38,193 nt of DNA from Moorena sp. SS36440bin_2 (GCA_011524395.1 WTKN01000055.1:1-38193), one strand, 5' to 3'. Positions 18,306-26,940 are shown, numbered from the stretch's first letter. Translations and numbers: made by a program. The notes: generated by a model from the sequence alone, not told the origin.

Positions 18306-18361
18306 GTACTTATTAAGTAGTACTTGGTAATTAGTACTTATTAAGTAGTACTTGGTAATTA
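18306..18361. repeat. Two 28-bp tandem repeats
   Basis: The 28-bp unit beginning gtacttattaagtagtactt occurs twice without mismatch. It contains the partial palindrome aagtagtactt and shares ttaagtagtac with the spacer between the STAND genes. Confidence 0.9.
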
Positions 18362-18754
18362 ATACTTTGTAATTACTTAGAAATCAATAAATAAATGAAA
18401 TTATATTAAGAAATGTAAAAGAAGAACCATCTTTATTGCTAATCAGCTTTGAGTTAACTTCACCAAAGTTAACACAGTTACTAAAACGTTTGTCCCACTA
18501 CTTACTTAATTGGTAACTGACGCAACTATCTTTTGGATTCCGATATTCACCAATGCCACTACTTGAGCGATCTTGGTTGAAGAGTATTTTCAGGACAATA
18601 GTTATTTGAGAGTGATCCCATCAAGCTAGATTTCTCTGTACCTGATCAAGCCCGAGGGTAATTAATTTATTAATAAAAATAGTAATATTCTTTCCCTTCT
18701 TACCCCTCTCTCCCTTTTCTGGTGTTTCACCACTCAAATCGGATTGCTATTGAT

Positions 18755-18812
18755 GGCCTTTTGGCCTTTTGGCCTTTTGGCCACGCTACGCGAACGGCCA
18801 CGCTATGCGAAC
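18755..18812. repeat. ggcctttt / acgctacgcgaac repeat copy
   Basis: ggcctttt three times, then ggccacgctacgcgaac and a second ggccacgctatgcgaac. It is the clearest intergenic member of a repeat family also found inside genes at 19596-19620, 22352-22382, 34841-34866, 35151-35178 and 35244-35271. Confidence 0.85.
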
Positions 18813-18936
18813 AACTGGTCTACAATAGTACATTTATACTATTTACTTATTTTGGGTTATAATGATATGCACAAGCAATTATGATAAATTGCTATAATTA
18901 AAGGTTATTTAAATTAGATTTGCGAGTGTGACAGCT

Positions 18937-18966
18937 CCTAGGCTGAACCCAACGGGTCAGCCTAGG
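18937..18966 (-). ncRNA. Hairpin at tnpB 3' end, likely omega/reRNA right end
   Basis: cctaggctga pairs with tcagcctagg (10 bp), then after a bulged A with ccc/ggg around an aac loop. The TAG stop of tnpB (18962-18964) lies in the stem. In IS200/IS605-group elements the guide RNA (omega or reRNA) covers the 3' end of tnpB and ends in such a right-end hairpin, with the guide just beyond, here toward lower coordinates. Only the hairpin is visible directly; RNA limits and guide position are not. Confidence 0.5.
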
Positions 18967-20188
18967 CTTCCCAGCCAATCCGGGCATCCCTTAGGAGGCA
19001 CTGGGCTTTAAGAACGGACTGCCCTGCCGCTCTATTTCGTATATTGATTGCAGCATTGTGGTCGCGGTCCAAACTGCATCCGCAATAGGGACAATCATGC
19101 CACCTAACATGCAGCTTTTTAGGGACTTTTTTGCCGCAATTGGAGCAATTCTGTGATGTATTCTGAGCACTTACCGGAACCGCCAACAAGCCAGCATTCG
19201 AGGCTTTGCTTGTTAGGATTGTCAGAAAGCTAGACCACCCAGCATCCAATACAGATTTAGCCAATCGGGATTTAGCCAGTCCTTTGACGTTTAACTTTTC
19301 GTGAGCTACTACATCGTATTTTGACAGCAAATAATTAGCCGTTTTGAAATGAAAGTCTTTCCGTTTATCCGCTACTTTTTTGTGTTGTCTTCCGAGCTGC
19401 TTAATGGCCTTAAGTCTGTTCTTTCCTCCTTTTTTTCGTCGAGATACTCTTTTTTGAAGAATTTTTAATCTTTTTTGGGAGTTTCGGTAATATTGAGGAA
19501 CTTCTATTGTTTCCCCTTCAGAAGTAGTCAAGAATTCCTTAAGTCCAACATCAATACCTACTATTAAGTCAGGATTGAGATCAGGTTTAACTTTCGGCGA
19601 AGCCGACGCTGCGCGAACAGGGACAGTCTTGTCTTCTAGAGACAAAACTAAATAATATCCATCGCACTTTTTGGTAATTGAAGCTGTTTTTATTTTAAAC
19701 CCATCAGGGATAGAACGGTGTAGTACAACTTTAACTTTCCCTATTTTTGGTAGGTTTATCAGGTTGTCTTTTAAGCACCCTTCTTTCATCTGAGGGTAAG
19801 TCAAGGTGCGGTAGCGGTGCAGTTTTTTAAATCTAGGTCTCCCACTTCTCCTACCACTACTATCCCCTTTGACAAACCGATCAAAGGCTAATTTAACTCT
19901 TTTGACTACATCCTGAAGTACTTGAGAATGAATCTCTTTGTACCAAGGATGAGTTTTCTTGAGATTTGGTAGAGTTTTCTTCTGACTGTAGTAATCCGGA
20001 TTCTCTCTTAGTTTAGGGAGGTGACAAACAATAGGACAAGCGTTGACAGGACAGCGATTTTTTTCGTACCAACTGAAGCGATCTGCCAAAAGATAGTTAT
20101 ACTGAGCGCAAAGCATTGATAGCCAATTATCTATTTTTGCTTTTTGCTCTTTTGTTGGTTTTAACCTGTATTGATAGGCTATCCGCAT
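18962..20188 (-). CDS. tnpB: TnpB, RNA-guided nuclease of an IS200/IS605-group element
   Basis: 408 aa, full length. The N-terminal part has the typical [17 protein letters not shown]. The RuvC-like nuclease has GIDVGLKEF (Asp near 220), [10 protein letters not shown] (Glu) and [10 protein letters not shown] (Asp near 378). The zinc ribbon CSNCGKK...CPYCGC lies between the last two. All catalytic residues are present, so it may be active: TnpB cuts DNA next to a target-adjacent motif under guidance of the RNA from its own 3' end. No tnpA transposase is next to it, so movement would need TnpA in trans. Oddity: VRAASASP (about 203-210) is encoded by a copy of the acgctgcgcgaac repeat, apparently inserted in frame just before the first RuvC motif. 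Confidence 0.92.
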   Translation of the reverse strand: MRIAYQYRLKPTKEQKAKIDNWLSMLCAQYNYLLADRFSWYEKNRCPVNACPIVCHLPKLRENPDYYSQKKTLPNLKKTHPWYKEIHSQVLQDVVKRVKLAFDRFVKGDSSGRRSGRPRFKKLHRYRTLTYPQMKEGCLKDNLINLPKIGKVKVVLHRSIPDGFKIKTASITKKCDGYYLVLSLEDKTVPVRAASASPKVKPDLNPDLIVGIDVGLKEFLTTSEGETIEVPQYYRNSQKRLKILQKRVSRRKKGGKNRLKAIKQLGRQHKKVADKRKDFHFKTANYLLSKYDVVAHEKLNVKGLAKSRLAKSVLDAGWSSFLTILTSKASNAGLLAVPVSAQNTSQNCSNCGKKVPKKLHVRWHDCPYCGCSLDRDHNAAINIRNRAAGQSVLKAQCLLRDARIGWEA

Positions 20189-20212
20189 TGTTTGTTATCC
20201 TGTTTCTCGACC

Positions 20213-20228
20213 TGCTATAATTATAGCA
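20213..20228 (-). promoter_or_regulatory. 16-bp palindrome with TATAAT, upstream of tnpB
   Basis: tgctataattatagca is a perfect palindrome 24 bp before the tnpB ATG and contains TATAAT, a fitting -10 box. Its first 11 bases recur directly at 18890-18900 on the other side of the element. Confidence 0.45.
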
Positions 20229-20382
20229 AATGTAAATACATATAGGCACCCAAATTGATAATCAGGATTACTTATTTTCAGAAAAGGCAGTTGATACAAG
20301 AGGCGCAGGGGCGCGGGATGACTTAGTCAGAATTAATAAGAAGCTTAATAGCTCCTTTACCTATTCCATGCATATCCTGTAC

Positions 20383-20433
20383 AAAATTCATCCCACACCT
20401 CAATGCTGCGCATTGAGGTGTGGGATGAATTTT
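20383..20433. repeat. 24-bp perfect palindromic hairpin
   Basis: The left arm 20383-20406 and right arm 20410-20433 pair perfectly around a 3-base loop (tgc). Arm core: cccacacctcaatgc. It stands about 50 bp before rnpB and 195 bp from the tnpB start. There is no T run, so it is a poor intrinsic terminator; it looks more like a palindromic transposable end or a stable repeated hairpin. Confidence 0.85.
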
Positions 20434-20455
20434 GCCGGTCAGCTAAACTAGAGTA

Positions 20456-20904
20456 GAGAGAAAGTAGGCGCAGGTGGTTGCGGATTCGCATTTTTCTGCG
20501 AGTCTGAGGAAAGTCCGGGCTCCCGAAAGACCAAACTTGCTGGGTAACGCCCAGTGCGGGTGACCGTGAGGATAGTGCCACAGAAACATACCGCCGATGG
20601 GAAGTATAAAGGTATAAGGCTCCAGGATGAATGTATTCTTCCAGCCTTTTTCCTGATTCTTTCACAGGTAAGGGTGCAAAGGTGTGGTAAGAGCGCACCA
20701 GCAGCATCGAGAGGTGCTGGCTCGGTAAACCCCGGTTGGGAGCAAGGTCGAGAGGAACTACGGTTGGTCTTTTACCAGTTCCGGATATGGAGAACCGCAT
20801 GAGGCGTCTGGTAACAGCCGTCCCAGATAGATAACCACCCTCTTTAGTAGCTTCTTGATGGTTGCTAGGGAGAACAGAACCCGGCTTATGTCCGACTTTC
20901 TCTC
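20456..20904 (+). ncRNA. rnpB: RNase P RNA (class A)
   Basis: About 449 nt. It has the universally conserved P4-forming 5' part (gaggaaagtccgggctcc at about 20505-20523), the internal ccgatggg, the acagaaacatacc segment and the 3' part agaacagaacccggcttatg. The ends pair (gagagaaagt with actttctctc), which sets the boundaries. It is the catalytic RNA that matures tRNA 5' ends. The rnc gene 88 bp downstream also concerns RNA processing. Two open frames across this region on either strand are artefacts of a structured RNA. Confidence 0.96.
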
Positions 20905-20992
20905 AATTTAGCTATTAGTCGTTAGTAATGAGTACTCCCAGCAGACTCTGGTTAGTCACAAAGGACTTTCCGACTCACGACAACAGACACCC

Positions 20993-21706
20993 ATGACCAT
21001 CAAAGATCCCCGTCGTCAGAAACAATTAGAGAAGTTAGTTCAAAAGTTAGGACTATCTAAAACTACAGCTGTGAATTGGTCCAAGCTAGATTTAGCACTG
21101 ACTCACTGTAGTATTTCAGCAGAACACAACTATGAGCAGTTGGAGTTTGTTGGTGATGCTGTTATACGTTTAGCTAGCTCAGAATGGCTATGGGAAAATT
21201 ATCCCAACTCTTCCGTTGGTGAGTTTGCTGCTATTCGTTCCGTACTGGTAAGCGATCGCATTCTGTCTCAACTCGCTCGCAGCTATGGTCTAGAGCGTTA
21301 TTTACTCGTTTCCAATAGTGCCGCTGGGGACAAAGCTGGGGAAACATCCCGGTTAGCTGATGCCTTTGAAGCAGTATTGGGAGCATTATATTTAAGTACC
21401 CATACCCTAGAATTAGTCCGTCCTTGGCTAGACCCTCACTTACAAAAACTGACTACTGAAATTCGTCAAGACCCAGCCCGCCAAAACTACAAAGATGCTC
21501 TTCAGGAATGGACTCAAGCTCACTACAAACTGCTCCCAAAGTATCATCTGACCGAAAACCTACAAGTGCATGGGGCAAACAACCGCTTCACTGCCCAAGT
21601 TTGGCTACAAAATCGACAATTAGGTGAAGGTACAGGAAGATCGAAAAAAGCTGCGGAACAAGCAGCAGCCAAACAGGCATTTCTGGAATTGAGAGGGCAA
21701 AAATGA
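20993..21706 (+). CDS. rnc: Ribonuclease III
   Basis: 237 aa with the full bacterial layout. The N-terminal nuclease domain has the signature EQLEFVGDAVIRL (about 43-55) and the second acidic cluster RLADAFEAVLGALYL (about 119-133). The C-terminal double-stranded-RNA-binding domain (about 165-235) has GEGTGRSKKAAEQAAAKQAF. It cleaves double-stranded RNA in rRNA and mRNA processing. The stop overlaps the next start by four bases (ATGA), so the downstream oxidoreductase is translationally coupled. Cyanobacteria often carry several RNase III-like genes; whether this is the main one is unknown. Confidence 0.94.
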   Translation: MTIKDPRRQKQLEKLVQKLGLSKTTAVNWSKLDLALTHCSISAEHNYEQLEFVGDAVIRLASSEWLWENYPNSSVGEFAAIRSVLVSDRILSQLARSYGLERYLLVSNSAAGDKAGETSRLADAFEAVLGALYLSTHTLELVRPWLDPHLQKLTTEIRQDPARQNYKDALQEWTQAHYKLLPKYHLTENLQVHGANNRFTAQVWLQNRQLGEGTGRSKKAAEQAAAKQAFLELRGQK

Positions 21707-22812
21707 AAGAAACCGGAGTAGCGATATTGGGAGCAGGTCGCTGGGGGAAACACTTGGTCAGGAATTTCTTGACACACCCTGATGCTTGCTTAGTCGCAGT
21801 GGTTGATCCATACCCAGAAACCTTGGCAGTAATTAAAGATAAATATAACCTCGCTCCTGAGGTACGTTTAGCAACAGATTGGGAATCGATACGGGATCTC
21901 CCGACAATTGAGGCAGTAGTAATTGCTACTCCAGCGGTTACCCACTATACCCTAATTAAGGATGCTCTACAGCAGGGGAAACACGTATTAGCAGAAAAAC
22001 CCTTAACCCTTGATGTGGCTGAGTGTCTAGAATTGTGCCACCTGGCTCAAGAACAGCAGCGACAGCTCATGGTTGACCATACCTATCTATTTCACCCAGC
22101 GGTCAAGCGTGCTCAAGAGGTTGTCAACTCCGGATGCTTAGGAGACTTACGCTATGGATACGCCGCCCGTACTAACTTAGGACCAGTACGTCAAGATGTC
22201 GATTCTCTCTGGGATTTAGCTATTCACGACATTGCTATTTTCAACCATTGCTTAGGACAGCCACCTGTTCAAGTCCAAGCTACTGGTAGGGTGTGGCTAC
22301 AGTTTCAAAAAGAGTTTCAAGTTAGCAACTTGCGGGTTACAACAAATAACCTTGGCCAAAAGAGCACGCTACGCGAACAACCTTCAACCCCTCAAGGCTT
22401 AGCTGACTTAGTTCAGGTGACACTTACTTATCCCACTGGCTTCCAAGCATTTATTCATCTGTGCTGGCTCAATCCAGATAAACAGCGGCGGCTTGGGATT
22501 GTAGGAACACAGGGAACCTTGATTTTTGATGAAATGGTTGCGCAAGCACCCCTAACTATTCAACATGGTTATTTTGAACAGAACGGGGAGTACTTTATCC
22601 CTGCTGGTCAACATCGTGAAGTTCTTGATCTCGAATCATTTGAACCACTTTATTCAGTATGCGATCGCTTTCTTAACAGTGTCCGCTTCTCCCAAGCTTC
22701 ATCAATATCATCTGGCTGGGTTGGTGCTCAATTGGTCAATATTCTTAGCTGTTTAAGCCAATCCCTTCACCAAGGAGGAGTGCCAGTCACTGTTCCCCAA
22801 TTACCAAAATAA
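21703..22812 (+). CDS. Gfo/Idh/MocA family oxidoreductase
   Basis: 369 aa. N-terminal Rossmann domain with VAILGAGRWGKHLVRNF (about 6-22) and the family's EKPLTLDV (about 97-104); the C-terminal alpha/beta domain should bind a sugar or similar substrate. It is an NAD(P)-dependent dehydrogenase, possibly for a nucleotide sugar, but the substrate is not evident. Its four-base overlap with rnc means co-translation without an obvious functional link. Oddity: residues about 216-226 (LGQKSTLREQ) come from ttggccaaaagagcacgctacgcgaacaacc at 22352-22382, a repeat-family copy inserted in frame. Confidence 0.88.
   Translation: MKETGVAILGAGRWGKHLVRNFLTHPDACLVAVVDPYPETLAVIKDKYNLAPEVRLATDWESIRDLPTIEAVVIATPAVTHYTLIKDALQQGKHVLAEKPLTLDVAECLELCHLAQEQQRQLMVDHTYLFHPAVKRAQEVVNSGCLGDLRYGYAARTNLGPVRQDVDSLWDLAIHDIAIFNHCLGQPPVQVQATGRVWLQFQKEFQVSNLRVTTNNLGQKSTLREQPSTPQGLADLVQVTLTYPTGFQAFIHLCWLNPDKQRRLGIVGTQGTLIFDEMVAQAPLTIQHGYFEQNGEYFIPAGQHREVLDLESFEPLYSVCDRFLNSVRFSQASSISSGWVGAQLVNILSCLSQSLHQGGVPVTVPQLPK
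22352..22382 (+). repeat. acgctacgcgaac repeat inside the Gfo/Idh gene
   Basis: A ttggccaaaa half followed by cacgctacgcgaacaacc, the same arrangement as the intergenic copy at 18755-18812. It keeps the frame and encodes a peptide close to PKATLRE. Confidence 0.8.
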
Positions 22813-22839
22813 TTACCTATTCATTGAACCTCTAGATGA

Positions 22840-23835
22840 TCACGATAGGTTAATTCCCAGCTTCAATGCTGGATTATTTTCCCAGCGATCGGCTACATGG
22901 GCGTAAATACAAGTTGTTCTGGGATCAGCATGTCCCAACAAATCTTGCACTTGGCGTAACTCAGCACCAGAACGCAGGGCTAATGTACCTGCGGTATGTC
23001 TCAAGCTATGGGCTGATATAGTTCTTCCTGGTGTTTGCTTAAGGTTAGTTTGCTCAAGATAGCTATCCACAACTAGCCGAATCCCCCGTCGGGAAATCCG
23101 CTTGCCACCCGCCCTATTTCCAACAGCTATAAATAGAGGACTGGATGGTTTGACCACTTCCCCATTTTCTGACCTTGCTTCGAGATAAGCCATCAGCAAC
23201 TCAGCAAGATCTGGTGTTAATGGCACTATTCTAATATTACGCTTCCCTTCCACCCGAATTCCCAGATTACCCCCCTGCTTAACTACATCAGAGACATTTG
23301 CCCGATGTAACTCAATGCTACGGGGCCCTTCCAATATCATGATTGCCAGCAGAAGTTTATCCCGCTTTGCCTTAAGGCTACCATCATTGGTTACAGCTGC
23401 TAACAACTTCTCAACTTCAGGCTTTTCCAAATAGGTAATCCTTGCCGCCGGGTCCAGCTTTTCCCGTGGCGGTTTCACCCCAAGAGCTGGATTGATCGTA
23501 ATCAGTCCTTTTTCCACAGCAGCTTGATAAAAACGCTTGACAACTGATAACTTTAGTGATATCGTTGCTGCCTTGAATTTTTTAGTGTCTACCATCCAGC
23601 GGCGGTAACGCTTAATGTCCTCTTTAGTAACTGCAGCTGGATGAAGATTTATGCGATCGCACCAGTTCACAAACTGCTGAACCTGGCGGCGGTAGGTATT
23701 GACGGTATCAGCTGCAGCATCTCCTGCTGCCACATCGATATCCAGGAAATCAGCAAAAGCTTCTAGTAGGTTTGCTGTAGTAATGGTCAGCTGGTGAGGT
23801 TGAGGGGTGATGTGGTTTGGGGTATGAGTATCCAC
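22840..23835 (-). CDS. Tyrosine recombinase / phage-type integrase
   Basis: 331 aa. The N-terminal SAM-like core-binding domain (about 20-120) has [18 protein letters not shown]. The catalytic domain carries the first Arg in [10 protein letters not shown] (about 172), a Lys in [10 protein letters not shown], the [12 protein letters not shown] box (about 281-292), [10 protein letters not shown] and the nucleophile in CIYAHV. All catalytic residues are present, so it is probably active. It resembles XerC/D-like and integron/phage integrases that stand alone in cyanobacterial genomes. No att sites could be defined; the ggtgccatt tandem duplication at 23836-23853, next to its start, is the only suggestive sequence. 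It sits at the edge of the decayed region to 27.5 kb. Confidence 0.9.
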   Translation of the reverse strand: MDTHTPNHITPQPHQLTITTANLLEAFADFLDIDVAAGDAAADTVNTYRRQVQQFVNWCDRINLHPAAVTKEDIKRYRRWMVDTKKFKAATISLKLSVVKRFYQAAVEKGLITINPALGVKPPREKLDPAARITYLEKPEVEKLLAAVTNDGSLKAKRDKLLLAIMILEGPRSIELHRANVSDVVKQGGNLGIRVEGKRNIRIVPLTPDLAELLMAYLEARSENGEVVKPSSPLFIAVGNRAGGKRISRRGIRLVVDSYLEQTNLKQTPGRTISAHSLRHTAGTLALRSGAELRQVQDLLGHADPRTTCIYAHVADRWENNPALKLGINLS

Positions 23836-23853
23836 GGTGCCATTGGTGCCATT

Positions 23854-24525
23854 AACGTGAAGTTGTTAAGCATCTAGTACTATTATAGCCTCTTTAATAC
23901 TGATAATCTTCCAACTCGGCGTTATACACATAGCTTCAACCCAAAACAAACAAATCTTATTTGTACTTCGTTGGCCAGAACAAGGATGCCAACAATAACA
24001 CACAAACTTACACTTTTGGAACGGCTACAAAATGCCTCTGTGGTTAAAATCTTAACCTGGCCATGACGGTCGATTTTAATACCCCACGCCTCAATACACC
24101 CCTGCCTTTTAGTTAATACCTTGGGTGTACCTGAGTCAATACAATGTGGGTGCGATGCTGCTTTGCAGCCACCAAAGGCGATCGCATAGCGTCAGCGAAA
24201 GCTGAATCGCTCTTAGCGGTTTCAAAGGAGCATCGCAGTTGCAACAACCTACCCCTGGATGTCTGTTAAAAACAGTATATTAGTTAATAAACACAATCAG
24301 ACTGGGTTTATTAAGAAATATTTTCAGTTTATTGACAAGAGCTACTTACTATACTTTTGTAATACAACTAAACTTCCATAGTAGCGTTAGCAGGGTCGTC
24401 AGGAAACCTATGTGCCCAAGTAAATTTATTACCACGATAGTATTTTTAGAATCCTGATTCATCGATTGTAGTTTACATCGAGGAGTGCTCCAGTATTCAT
24501 TTAAACTATATATTAAAAAACCAAG
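23854..24525. other. Gene-free region with relic repeats
   Basis: About 670 bp. It contains copy 1 of a 77-bp repeat (23957-24033). An 87-bp unit is bounded by a 9-bp inverted repeat (tgcgatgct 24151-24159, agcatcgca 24229-24237) and contains GCGATCGC. The rest shows no ORF of note. Stop codons scattered in all frames suggest old, decayed DNA. Confidence 0.5.
23957..24033 (+). repeat. 77-bp dispersed direct repeat, copy 1
   Basis: It matches 25147-25223 at 72 of 77 positions, with no gap. In the same frame it reads YLYFVGQNKDANN...FGTATK, close to the second copy's peptide, so both could be remnants of one gene family. A non-coding repeat is equally possible. Confidence 0.85.
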
Positions 24526-25086
24526 ATGGTTAAATTACCTACAGAGTTAGCTGTTATCATATTCTGTTTTGGAGGAGCAATGCTCCTTGTATGTATAGTG
24601 GGTAAAGTTAATGTCAAATAAATTGAATTTGGAACTAGTAATAAGTGGGGACGAGTCATACTAGGATTTTTGGTAACTTTATTTATAATTTTTTCGATTG
24701 CACCATTTCTTATTGAAAAAGAATCCACTACAATTCCTTCAGATACTGTAGACACCCCTTCAGATTTTTATGCTGTAGTAACAACTTCTAAAAACCCAAA
24801 TGAATTATCTAGAAGATACGAAAAAGCCAAAAAAATATCAGCTGATAAATTTGGCATATCCAGATACGATGTCCTTATTTGCCCCCCATTAGAAGGAACT
24901 GATGAGTATGCCTTAATAATTGGTAGTAAAAGTGGGAAAGGTAAAATTAATACCCACAGGTCTGAAGCTAAGTGGAGAATAAAGCAAGCAGAAGTTGATA
25001 ATTTTGGGACTGAAGGAACTGTGATACACAAAGCAACTAAGTCTTTTAAAGATGAAGGTTGTAAACTTATTCAAAAAGCATTATAA
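24526..25086 (+). pseudogene. Two-TM membrane protein gene broken by one in-frame TAA
   Basis: ATG 24526 opens a frame for 31 codons with a hydrophobic helix (LAVIIFCFGGAMLLVCIVG), then TAA at 24619-24621. The same frame continues without a shift as IEFGTSNKWGRVILGFL, a second helix (VTLFIIFSIAPFLI), a linker rich in Thr/Ser/Pro and a soluble domain (DFYAVVTTSKNP to ALIIGSKSG and beyond), ending at 25086. Reading CAA at the stop would give a continuous 186 aa protein. The part after the stop could restart at TTG 24670. The C-terminal domain faintly resembles SPOR-like repeats, but I do not recognise the family. It is best treated as a recent nonsense pseudogene unless the stop is a sequencing error. 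Confidence 0.6.
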
Positions 25087-25326
25087 ACTGAAGACTTTAA
25101 TCCATGCCGGTGTGATAGGGAATTGGGCATTGGAAACAGGCAATAATTATTTGTACTTCGTTGGCCAGAGCAAGGATGCCAACAAAAGCACAGAAACTTA
25201 CGCTTTTGGAACGGCTACAAAATATCCTATTGGCTTAACAAGAATTATAGGATTGGTCACATTTTTATTTTTAAAATTAAGTAATGGACAGTGAAAAGTT
25301 TTTCAGCATCGGTGAGTGTTATTTGA
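25087..25326. other. Relic region with 77-bp repeat copy 2
   Basis: The second copy of the 77-bp repeat is at 25147-25223. A frame from 25052 to 25294 runs across it, but it overlaps the pseudogene end in another frame and lacks a ribosome site; I do not call it a gene. Confidence 0.5.
25147..25223 (+). repeat. 77-bp dispersed direct repeat, copy 2
   Basis: Five mismatches to the copy at 23957-24033. The shared frame reads YLYFVGQSKDANK...FGTATK. Together the two copies flank the nonsense pseudogene. Confidence 0.85.
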
Positions 25327-25524
25327 ACTAGCCAACTGGTACTCAGTGCTTTGGCGCTTTATCTAGATTGTGCTGAGGATGTGCCTTTGAGGGAGAAGGT
25401 GGCAGTAATTGAGAAAAAGCTGGTGGCATTGGAAGCTGAGGTGCGCCGTGTCCAGACAATTTTCTGGTGCCTTCCTTGCGAAGAACAGTTGATCGAATCC
25501 CCAGGTGCAATCATCCTCGATTAG
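25327..25524 (+). pseudogene. Truncated ribbon-helix-helix protein relic
   Basis: After a TGA at 25324 the frame reads TSQLVLSALALYLDCAED, VPLREKVAVIEKKLVALEAE and VRRVQ, then an unrelated tail to TAG 25522-25524. This matches, position by position, the C-terminal half of the RHH pseudogene at 26610-26843 (KSEVIVSAIAQYLGAVE...LEERMAALE). The N-terminal DNA-binding strand is missing. The coiled-coil tail is clear. It is a fragment, not a working gene. Confidence 0.65.
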
Positions 25525-25604
25525 TTCTCCCTCAATTAGTTTCAAGGTTTTGATGGAGAAAGATTAAATTGTCTGAGTAGCAATAATTCCTGGGTACTCC
25601 TCAA

Positions 25605-26444
25605 CTAGTGATATGGCGGTTTTGTAATGTCAAAATAATCCTTTAACCATTGTGGCCTTTCATCTTTTAAATCTTCAAAGTCTGACTTTTTATCGGGGGG
25701 ATCTATCCTCTCATCTAAAGATGGAAAATAAGGGACGTTTTTTTCTATATCTTGTACTAGTTTGTACATAGAAAAGCCTAAATTTTTACTAAAAGCTAAA
25801 AAATCTTCTTCAGTCATTATCTGATGTTTGTTTTGAAATCTGTTTTTATCATAATAAGCCTTATATATGAAAGGATTCCACAGGAAAGTAATTACTATGA
25901 AAAATGATACAAATCTCGAACTTGCATCAGCAGAAACTAATCCAAATTTTTTCAATTTTGAAATTTTAACATATGAATTTCCACGACCTTTTTCCTTAAT
26001 AGCTACTTTTTTTAAAGCACAAGCACCCCAAACTAATGCTCGTTCTATCATTGCAACCTCATCTTCTAAATAAGCATGAAGAATAGCTATCAAACAACAA
26101 ACAGTTAAATCCTTGTGCTCAGCCTCATAAGAACCAAACGAAAAGATTAGTCGATAAGCACTAGTATATTCACCTAATTTTATTCGTGCTTTGTAATATA
26201 ACAAATGCGCTAAAAGCAAATTATCTAAAACTACTATTAAAACAGCCGACCTATTTTCAGGTTTAATCTTATTAATATTTTCTAATTTATGTATGGCCGC
26301 ATCAGTGTATATATCACCAAATGTCTTTAAGGTTTTTGTTAACTCCCCTCCTTCAACAAAAGTTTTTATTTTTAAAAAACTTTGAACAACTGTCAATAAA
26401 TTAGGCTGTGGTAAAGTCATATCAGGTAAATCAAACTCAGTCAT
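25605..26444 (-). CDS. Hypothetical protein, helical, one likely TM segment
   Basis: 279 aa from ATG 26444. A longer GTG-started version (308 aa, from 26531) would add residues encoded by repeat-like DNA with a cggccaagctac core, so I take the ATG. No motif is recognised. The N-terminal half is helical and leucine-rich (LLLAHLLYYKARIKLGEY); a hydrophobic stretch (FVSFFIVITFLWNPFIYKAYY) lies near 180-200; the end is charged and proline-rich. Base composition is AT-rich and the codon use looks unlike the core genes, suggesting transfer. It lies between two relics of the same RHH family. It could encode a cargo gene of a former mobile region. Confidence 0.5.
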   Translation of the reverse strand: MTEFDLPDMTLPQPNLLTVVQSFLKIKTFVEGGELTKTLKTFGDIYTDAAIHKLENINKIKPENRSAVLIVVLDNLLLAHLLYYKARIKLGEYTSAYRLIFSFGSYEAEHKDLTVCCLIAILHAYLEDEVAMIERALVWGACALKKVAIKEKGRGNSYVKISKLKKFGLVSADASSRFVSFFIVITFLWNPFIYKAYYDKNRFQNKHQIMTEEDFLAFSKNLGFSMYKLVQDIEKNVPYFPSLDERIDPPDKKSDFEDLKDERPQWLKDYFDITKPPYH

Positions 26445-26609
26445 CACAGTTAAAAAACTTATGGAATGCGCATTACCAGTTCGAGGCAAAGCGGCCAAGC
26501 TACATCGCGTTCTGTGAAGTAAGCTTCTCACTCTGCATCGCCCATACCGAAAAGAAGGTTGACCGATACTTTTTTTAATACAGAACGGTCTTATGCCATT
26601 GAATTGCCC

Positions 26610-26843
26610 TTATAAATTTGAGATTGATTTTTGATATTCTGCAACTTGGGTTTCTAGTGCTGCCATTCTTTCTTCTAAGTCAATTACCCTTTAACTGAAT
26701 GGCACATATTCAACCGCACCGAGGTATTGAGCAATAGCACTCACAATTACCTCACTTTTACTTAAGTGAGCTTTAGCTCTGTATTCCTCCAATTGTTTGT
26801 GGAGGTTTTCCGGAATTCGGAAACCTACAGTCATACTAGACAT
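26610..26843 (-). pseudogene. Ribbon-helix-helix DNA-binding protein with in-frame TAA
   Basis: From ATG 26843: MSSMTVGFRIPENLHKQLEE, then YRAKAHLSKSEVIVSAIAQ, a typical RHH/CopG-type strand-helix-helix. TAA at 26691-26693 ends it after 50 residues, but the same frame continues RVIDLEERMAALETQVAEYQ and ends at TAA 26610. A CAA in place of the stop would give PFSQRV and an intact 77 aa repressor-like protein with a C-terminal coiled coil. The first 50 residues still contain the whole RHH fold, so a short product could bind DNA. Such proteins usually act as antitoxin-type or plasmid-type repressors; no toxin is adjacent. Confidence 0.7.
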
Positions 26844-26940
26844 AAAGCCAAATTGTGTAACAACTTTTTAATTCAGTTTAACAGTTATCCTAAGCACTCA
26901 CCAACTACTTTTTGGAAGATAGTGAGTTCTGGGGGGTGAC

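Larger units (their letters stand above)
18219..18936. other. Long intergenic region with repeats, no gene
   Basis: About 700 bp between the mgtE start and the TnpB element. It holds two perfect 28-bp tandem copies (18306-18333, 18334-18361), AT-rich DNA, a C/T-rich stretch near 18690-18720 and the GC-rich repeat at 18755-18812. I find no convincing ORF or structured RNA. The mgtE promoter should lie at its left end. Confidence 0.5.

Noticed and set aside
20357..20802. Open frames on both strands across 20357-20802
   Set aside because: They lie within the RNase P RNA gene and the adjacent palindrome; conserved RNA segments explain the sequence.
25052..25294. 80-codon frame over the 77-bp repeat
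   Set aside because: It overlaps the pseudogene end in another frame and lacks a ribosome site; treated as relic sequence.
26445..26531. GTG-started N-terminal extension of the 279 aa hypothetical protein
   Set aside because: The extension is encoded by repeat-like DNA and starts with GTG; the internal ATG at 26444 gives a more natural protein.
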